Part shown: in pieces, positions 57,691 through 64,000 of the stretch
Numbering within the stretch: position 1 is the first letter of the stretch
How the letters are laid out: the number at the start of each line of letters is the position of its first letter
NCBI GenBank assembly: GCA_943737045.1
Contig: CALSFV010000001.1
Span: forward strand, 2,880,001 to 2,944,000
Direction of reading: 5' to 3'
Length of the DNA: 64,000 bases
From: Parapristionchus giblindavisi
Lineage: Eukaryota > Nematoda > Chromadorea > Rhabditida > Diplogasteridae
Translations under genes and position numbers: made by a program
The notes under the pieces: generated by a model
Databases searched by the model: none
What the model was told of the DNA's origin: nothing
What the model saw: only the letters and a program-made list of their open reading frames with translations

Positions 57691-58241
57691 GTTTCGTCTC
57701 ACAAATAGGATATACGGGAGTATCTTTTTGGCTCAATGCACCACTCGCACAAAATTGTATGTTAAAAAAAACTGTTTAGAAAGGATGTTGTACTTTTAAA
57801 CTATAAATCGCAGACAATCGATAAGAATGAAAGAACGAAGATGAAGTCTAAGCTATCTATGAATTGAAGAAGTAGACTAAAAGGGAATGGATCTATTAGT
57901 TATCTAAATGTAAGACAAGACGATACTTCCTATGTTAAACATCTGTAGACAGAGATTCTAATGTAATATCGAAGAGATTTGTGATGTTAACTAAGTAACT
58001 AAATATAAAAGTTTAATTAAATAAATAATTAATCAATAAATGAATTAGGGACAAATGAAAAGCCTTATGATAAAGATACACTGAGAATGTATGTTTGTAG
58101 CTTGACGTGAGATGTGGCTTTTTGCTGTGAGTACAATTTGTAACATATCAAATATCTATTAAAAATATTTATACTTTATTTATTAAAAATATTGATATTT
58201 AAGATATTCTTGACTAAGAAGTAGGCGTGGCCCATCGATTG
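57691..58241. other. Spacer between the receptor 3' end and the next candidate first exon
   Basis: About 550 bp, AT-rich. It includes the receptor's probable poly(A) signal, AATAAA on the minus strand at 58180-58175. No exon seen. Confidence 0.5.
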
Positions 58242-61200
58242 TTATTCCTCAAATGAAAACTGATTAATATGAAAGATTAAATTAAAAACAAACTTTATTC
58301 GTCCAATAATTATTTCGATGATGAAGACTACAGTACCCACAACAGCTCCCATTAATTGGAATATAAGAATACCCATTACTGATTCAAGATCTACAATAAA
58401 GATTTTAAATCATTTTTTTCAAATTAAAAAGTAATAGAGAAACAGACATGCTTATAATAAGTGATACAGTTATATTAAATGTGCGTAATATAATAACTTC
58501 TATGAAATTAATGAATATTTTATGCTAACCTAATGTATGTCCTCTTCCTCTCTTCACATTTGAACCTCCACTACAATTCGGTTTGGTACTAAGAAATGGA
58601 CGTCGATTTCCATCGAAATACTTCACGAATGTACGACGAAGAAAGGCTTCCTGACAAGGTAGACTGAGTATCATGTTATAGTCTGACAAGGTAGACTGAG
58701 TATCATGTTATAGTCTGACAAGGTAGACTGAGTATCATGTTATAGTATGACAAGGTAGGCTGAGTATCATGTTATAGTCTGACAAGGTAGACTGAGTATC
58801 ATGTTATAGTCTGACAAGGTAGACTGAGTATCATGTTATAGTCTGACAAGGTAGACTGAGTATCATGTTATAGTCTGACAAGGTAGACTGAGTATCATGT
58901 TATAGTCTGACAAGGTAGACTGAGTATCATGTTATAGTCTGACAAGGTAGACTGAGTATCATGTTATAGTCTAACAAGGTAGACTGAGTATCATGTTATA
59001 GTCTGACAAGATAGACTGAGTATCATGTTATAGTCTGACAAGGTAGACTGAGTATCATGTTATAGTCTGACAAGGTAGACTGAGTATCATGTTATAGTCT
59101 GACAAGGTAGACTGAGTATCATGTTATAGTCTGACAAGGTAGGCTGAGTATCATGTTATAGTCTGACAAGGTAGACTGAGTATCATGTTATAGTCTGACA
59201 AGGTAGACTGAGTATCATGTTATAGTCTGACAAGGTAGGCTGAGTATCATGTTATAGTCTGACAAGGTAGACTGAGTATCATGTTATAGTCTGACAAGGT
59301 AGACTGAGTATCATGTTATAGTCTGACAAGGTAGACTGAGTATCATGTTATAGTCTGACAAGGTAGACTGAGTATCATGTTATAGTCTGACAAGGTAGAC
59401 TGAGTATCATGTTATAGTCTGACAAGGTAGACTGAGTATCATGTTATAGTCTGACAAGGTAGACTGAGTATCATGTTATAGTCTAACAAGGTAGACTGAG
59501 TATCATGTTATAGTCTGACAAGATAGACTGAGTATCATGTTATAGTCTGACAAGGTAGACTGAGTATCATGTTATAGTCTGACAAGGTAGGCTGAGTATC
59601 ATGTTATAGTCTGACAAGGTAGACTGAGTATCATGTTATAGTCTGACAAGGTAGGCTGAGTATCATGTTATAGTCTGACAAGGTAGACTGAGTATCATGT
59701 TATAGTCTGACAAGGTAGACTGAGTATCATGTTATAGTCTGACAAGGTAGACTGAGTATCATGTTATAGTCTGACAAGGTAGACTGAGTATCATGTTATA
59801 GTCTGACAAGGTAGACTGAGTATCATGTTATAGTCTGACAAGGTAGACTGAGTATCATGTTATAGTCTGACAAGGTAGACTGAGTATCATGTTATAGTCT
59901 GACAAGGTAGACTGAGTATCATGTTATAGTCTGACAAGGTAGACTGAGTATCATGTTATAGTCTGACAAGGTAGACTGAGTATCATGTTATAGTCTGACA
60001 AGGTAGACTGAGTATCATGTTATAGTCTGACAAGGTAGACTGAGTATCATGTTATAGTCTGACAAGGTAGACTGAGTATCATGTTATAGTCTGACAAGGT
60101 AGACTGAGTATCATGTTATAGTCTGACAAGGTAGACTGAGTATCATGTTATAGTCTGACAAGGTAGACTGAGTATCATGTTATAGTCTGACAAGGTAGAC
60201 TGAGTATCATGTTATAGTCTGACAAGGTAGACTGAGTATCATGTTATAGTCTGACAAGGTAGACTGAGTATCATGTTATAGTCTGACAAGGTAGACTGAG
60301 TATCATGTTATAGTCTGACAAGGTAGACTGAGTATCATGTTATAGTCTGACAAGCTAGACTGAGTATCATGTTATAGTCTGACAAGGTAGACTGAGTATC
60401 ATGTTATAGTCTGACAAGGTAGACTGAGTATCATGTTATAGTCTGACAAGGTAGACTGAGTATCATGTTATAGTCTGACGAGGTAGACTGAGTATCATGT
60501 TATAGTCTGACAGGGTAGACTGAGTATCATGTTATAGTCTGACAAGGTAGACTGAGTATCATGTTATAGTCTGACAAGGTAGACTGAGTATCATGTTATA
60601 GTCTGACAAGGTAGACTGAGTATCATGTTATAGTCTGACAAGGTAGACTGAGTATCATGTTATAGTCTGACAAGGTAGACTGAGTATCATGTTATAGTCT
60701 GACAAGGTAGACTGAGTATCATGTTATAGTCTGACAAGGTAGACTGAGTATCATGTTATAGTCTGACAAGGTAGACTGAGTATCATGTTATAGTCTGACA
60801 AGGTAGACTGAGTATCATGTTATAGTCTAGACTGAGTATCATGTTATAGTCTGACAAGGTAGACTGAATATCATGTTATAGTCTGACAAGGTAGACTGAG
60901 TATCATGTTATAGTCTGACAAGGTAGACTGAGTATCATGTTATAGTCTGACAGGGTAGACTGAGTATCATGTTATAGTCTGACAAGGTAGACTGAGTATC
61001 ATGTTATAGTCTGACAAGGTAGACTGAATATCATGTTATAGTCTGACAAGGTAGACTGAGTATCATGTTATAGTCTGACAAGGTAGACTGAGTATCATGT
61101 TATAGTCTGACAGGGTAGACTGAGTATCATGTTATAGTCTGACAAGGTAGACTGAGTATCATGTTATAGTCTGACAAGGTAGACTGAGTATCATGTTATA

Positions 61201-63334
61201 GTCTGACAAGGTAGACTGAGTATCATGTTATAGTCTGCATAGCTGAAATTAAATCACTGTGTACCTATCGTACCTGCATTTGTATGGCCCGCGTGAATCT
61301 CTTCACCCATGGACTTTTCTTCGAGAAAGCGAAGTGAGAATTGATTTGAGGAAGACCTTGAATCAATCGATAATCGAGTCAATCAATAATTGATTACCGT
61401 ACCCTCATTGATTAAAAGAAGATCACATCGATCGACAGATAGAAATCTAGCAATAGAATCATCTTGAGTTGCAAAAATATACTGTCCAGTATGAAGTAGA
61501 TCGAAGACTTCTTCCACTGTGGACACGTATATCTTGAATGATACTCAGGTAATATAAGCAGAGAAATATTGATACTCAGTTAATATAATGCAGACAAATG
61601 ATGATCATCATACAAGTGGATTGTTCTGCAACGCGTGTCTCATACGGGTCATCATAGTGTTGGATGAATTTTCGATCTCCAGAGGATGTCTGAATTTGAC
61701 TGCGTAGATAACTAGGTATCATACGTTGAGCTTATGTTTATTATACTGGGAATGATACTCACAGACTACTCTTTGTCGATATCAGCTTGTATTCTCCACT
61801 TTCGACCAATTTAATCGCTTCGTTAGCATTATGAAAAGGACGAGGATCTTCCTCCTCAATAATTATCATATTGTCAGTTAAGAGATAGATACAGTACAAC
61901 ACGACAGAGTTTTGTACACGCGAGACGCTACATTTATTTCCGCTGGTTATGAATATTTTTTGATTCCCAAAGTCGTGGTGGTGTCGGTTGAATACAAAAC
62001 TCGATCGCGATATACTGAATTCCGATGTACGCAGTCAAACCCTCAACAGTGATGCGAGTAGTAGTCCCCCGTACAAATTCATTATCAAAATGAATATTGT
62101 GATTGAGAATACTAGCACAAGTAGTTTACCTAAATTTACTGATTATTTACTAAAATTTAAATTTTAAATAACCAGCTGTCGATCGAAATTCATCAAAATT
62201 CAGTTGAACTTGAGCAATTCGCTTCTGAAAATCATTATTAACGTTCCTTAAAAAGTGATTTTCAAACCTCCGGAATATGGAATATGTGGCGTTTCTCAAA
62301 CTTGTACACAAAAATCATAATGATGATTTGTATAACAGACGTTGCTACTCAAATCAACATAATCATTATAGTCAAATGTAATATATTATATGCATATATG
62401 CAGAATAGCTCTTGTAAACGGTCTCTTCATTCACTATGTTGTGTTCAAAAGTTGAGAAAAGAAAATAAAAGAAGAGAAAACTCTCCTCGATTTACACACT
62501 CTCTCACCTATTTTCTGGTTTTTTTTTGCAACTTTTGAACAACACATTAACAAAGAATATAAAAGTCAAATAGAGGGATAAATAGAGAGATCATAGGATC
62601 CTTTAATTTGAATAAAATGAAACATACGAATAGCAGCCCAAACATTCCATTTGTATGGAGCAAATGGAGATAGAAGAGTATTAGATCGAATTCCTCTTCG
62701 TTCTTTCACTATATACAGAAAACGTACCTATTTTTATTTGAATTAAGATAATACTACTATTTACTTGATTGAAAGGGCATTTTTTTTTCAGAAGGAAGTT
62801 GATCACTTTACATATTTCTTCAACAAATCGATATCGATACCGAATAAATAGGCGCGGAAAAATCAAAGTATTCCGCCCTTTCGTCAGTCATTTGACATAG
62901 CAAACAAGCAGTGTCCACAGTTCTATTATAGACCAATCCCAGTACTCCCGTCCAAACTCCATTCTGTAACTGAGTATCATGTCGAATCATTTGACTGCGT
63001 ATCTCACCACTGAGTATCATACGCAACAACATATGACTTCATACCTTCTTCCGTCCCCAATTCAATGTCCCGATTGGGATTTGTCTAGGTGGATCCAATA
63101 CAACATCAAGAGTGATGTTCATTACTCGAGCAAGAATCGAGATTATCTGTGATATTTGATCTTTGATCTTTGATCTTTCGATCAATAAAACTCACCTCCA
63201 AGCACGTTCCCGGATAGGGGCAGGAAACTGTAGGCGAGAAAGTAGGAAACATTACACAATTATTATTGGCATCAGGAAAGTTATGGGTAATAGCGATACG
63301 GAGACTATCATTGGTCATAGAAGTGAAGAGGGAT
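58242..63334 (-). CDS. Ionotropic glutamate receptor-like channel (short, no amino-terminal domain)
   Basis: Role (family): ligand-gated cation channel in the plasma membrane. Exons: 63334-63196, 63146-63045, 62969-62841, 62727-62628, 62347-62268, 62224-62173, 62129-62041, 61854-61763, 61689-61614, 61532-61403, 61356-61274, 58650-58530, 58390-58242. All junctions are in phase; exons 2-13 give 400 codons plus stop. S1 ligand-binding half: LRIAITHNFPDANNN, WTGVLGLVYNRTVDTACLLC, DERAEYFDFSAPIYS. First membrane segment: WNVWAAI with ATSVIQIIIMIFVYKFEKRH. Pore and third-helix region: KLLVLVFSITIFILIMNLYG plus GLLLASLLR, in place of the usual SYTANLAAF. S2: PFHNANEAIKLVESGEYKLI and KSPWVKRFTRAIQMQ. 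Last helix: GILIFQLMGAVVGTVVFIIE. Stop TAA at 58244-58242, with AATAAA 62 nt on (58180-58175). The start exon is uncertain: the first exon shown is open upstream, and a hydrophobic ATG frame at 63523 (MSLLFFSLHGMTIFH) does not splice in phase. Confidence 0.88.
58651..61237. repeat. 32-bp satellite, about 81 copies, filling a receptor intron
   Basis: Unit on the plus strand CTGACAAGGTAGACTGAG + TATCATGTTATAGT, about 81 copies with few variants (GGCTG, AAGATAG, CAGGGTAG, one copy truncated at 60828). It fills intron 61273-58651 except for its first 36 nt and ends exactly at the 3' splice site of exon 58650-58530. On the transcript strand each unit ends in CTACCTTGTCAG, the same sequence as the real acceptor, and also contains GATACTCAG. 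Confidence 0.97.
62438..62547. repeat. 110-bp MITE, TTCAAAAGTTG family
   Basis: GTTGTGTTCAAAAGTTGAG on the left and TTGCAACTTTTGAACAACAC on the right are inverted copies. It lies in the receptor intron between exons 62628 and 62347. Same family as 44480-44573. Confidence 0.65.
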
Positions 63335-64000
63335 CTGATCAAGAGATCAAAGATCAAATATCAGCACTGCCTTTACCTTTAGAAAAGATCTGTTATAGAG
63401 GATGTGAGATAGATTGAGGATATACAGCTCGTTCAATATGGATAATTATAGTATTTCCTTTGACATTCGAGAGATACAATGAAATATTGTCATGCCATGT
63501 AAGGAAAAGAAGAGCAAACTCATTTTAGATTTCAAAATTGTAAATTCGAATATTTGGAGACCCGCGAGTGTCAAAACTCTAACGATGATAGGAAGAAGCA
63601 TCCTTGAAAGTTACTCGAATTTGTGTGCCGTCTGACCTTATAGTTAGGCACAATCCTTGAAACATCGTAAAATTGATTATAGACAAATGTGACGCCACTA
63701 GAGCATGGTAGCAATTCTTGAGATCGGGGGATCCCAGCTCTGGTATTTTGCCACTTAAATTCTACTTAAACTTTCCCACTTTAAGTAGACTTTAAGTAAA
63801 CTTAAAGTGAGACGTAAGTCTACTTAAAGTGGTGTGGTATACTGTAATGCATTTCGTCAAATGTTCTTTCACTTAAAGTTTACTTAAAGTCTGTGACGTA
63901 GTTTAAGTAGACTTTAAGTGGCAAAATACCAGAGAGGGATCACATTCTACGGGGCTGTACGGTTTGAGATATTTCCTGAATACCTCCTATTCATCTTCGG
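63335..64000. other. Right edge, receptor 5' region unresolved
   Basis: The receptor's signal-peptide exon and promoter should lie here or beyond. A hydrophobic minus-strand frame starts at 63523. At 63739-63935 lies an inverted-repeat element (CTCTGGTATTTTGCCACTTA and its inverse) rich in ACTTAAAGT. No complete gene. Confidence 0.4.
63739..63935. mobile_element. About 200-bp inverted-repeat element
   Basis: CTCTGGTATTTTGCCACTTA on the left is matched inverted on the right (TAAGTGGCAAAATACCAGAG). The interior consists of alternating ACTTAAAG/CTTTAAGT words. A target duplication is not clear. Confidence 0.65.

Noticed and set aside
58651..61237. Possible CRISPR array (regular 32-bp repeats)
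   Set aside because: There are no unique spacers; the repeats are contiguous, and the context is a nematode intron.
62284..62538. 84-codon plus-strand frame
   Set aside because: Antisense to receptor exon 62268-62347 and runs through the TTCAAAAGTTG MITE.
63440..63523. Hydrophobic ATG frame as the receptor signal-peptide exon
   Set aside because: The only donor-like site (ATTTCATT|GTATCTC) leaves phase 1, whereas the next exon requires phase 2; kept only as a note.

Overview
This window looks like nuclear DNA of a rhabditid nematode, a relative of Caenorhabditis. It is AT-rich, with many small exons bounded by GT...TTTCAG-type splice sites and introns down to about 42 nt. It carries dispersed TACGGTA motifs and GGGAGA purine microsatellites, and is dense in short inverted-repeat transposons. 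Every convincing protein gene found here is on the minus strand. None of the long open frames on either strand inside the purine satellite is a gene.

Layout. About 1.4-6.0 kb holds an incomplete, unrecognised gene, probably for a membrane protein. From 6.2 to about 57 kb there appears to be one very large mec-2-like (stomatin/prohibitin, touch-channel cofactor) locus. Its core stomatin exons lie at 17.1-24.3 kb. The exon that encodes the familiar MEC-2 N-terminus is at 32.6 kb. Further upstream, and also between 24.4 and 32 kb, lie several more exon groups that start with ATG. Those whose 3' end I could follow stop in splice phase 1, exactly what the first common stomatin exon (24,216-24,319) needs. 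The C-terminus is variable too: a short terminal exon at 18.3 kb, a 728-codon Lys/Glu-rich exon at 6.6-8.8 kb, and two further in-frame exons at 6.2-6.5 kb. From 58.2 to at least 63.3 kb lies a small ionotropic glutamate receptor-like channel gene with 13 phase-consistent exons; its extreme 5' end was not resolved.

Repeats. One mec-2 intron contains a 2.9-kb uninterrupted polypurine minisatellite (about 12.08-14.97 kb). One glutamate-receptor intron is almost wholly a 32-bp satellite of about 81 copies whose unit is the intron's own 3' splice site. Non-autonomous transposons include a 2.2-kb foldback flanked by TTAA, a 1.4-kb Tc1/mariner-type foldback flanked by TA, two hAT-type elements with perfect 8-bp target duplications, and several smaller families. 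A tRNA-Pro(TGG) gene sits in an upstream intron, and two degenerate tRNA-like sequences are present.

Function. In Caenorhabditis, MEC-2 binds DEG/ENaC channels and cholesterol-rich membrane through its hairpin and stomatin domain. The layout here suggests one constant membrane module given alternative cytoplasmic N- and C-termini by alternative promoters and splicing. That is inferred from exon phases and order, not from transcripts.
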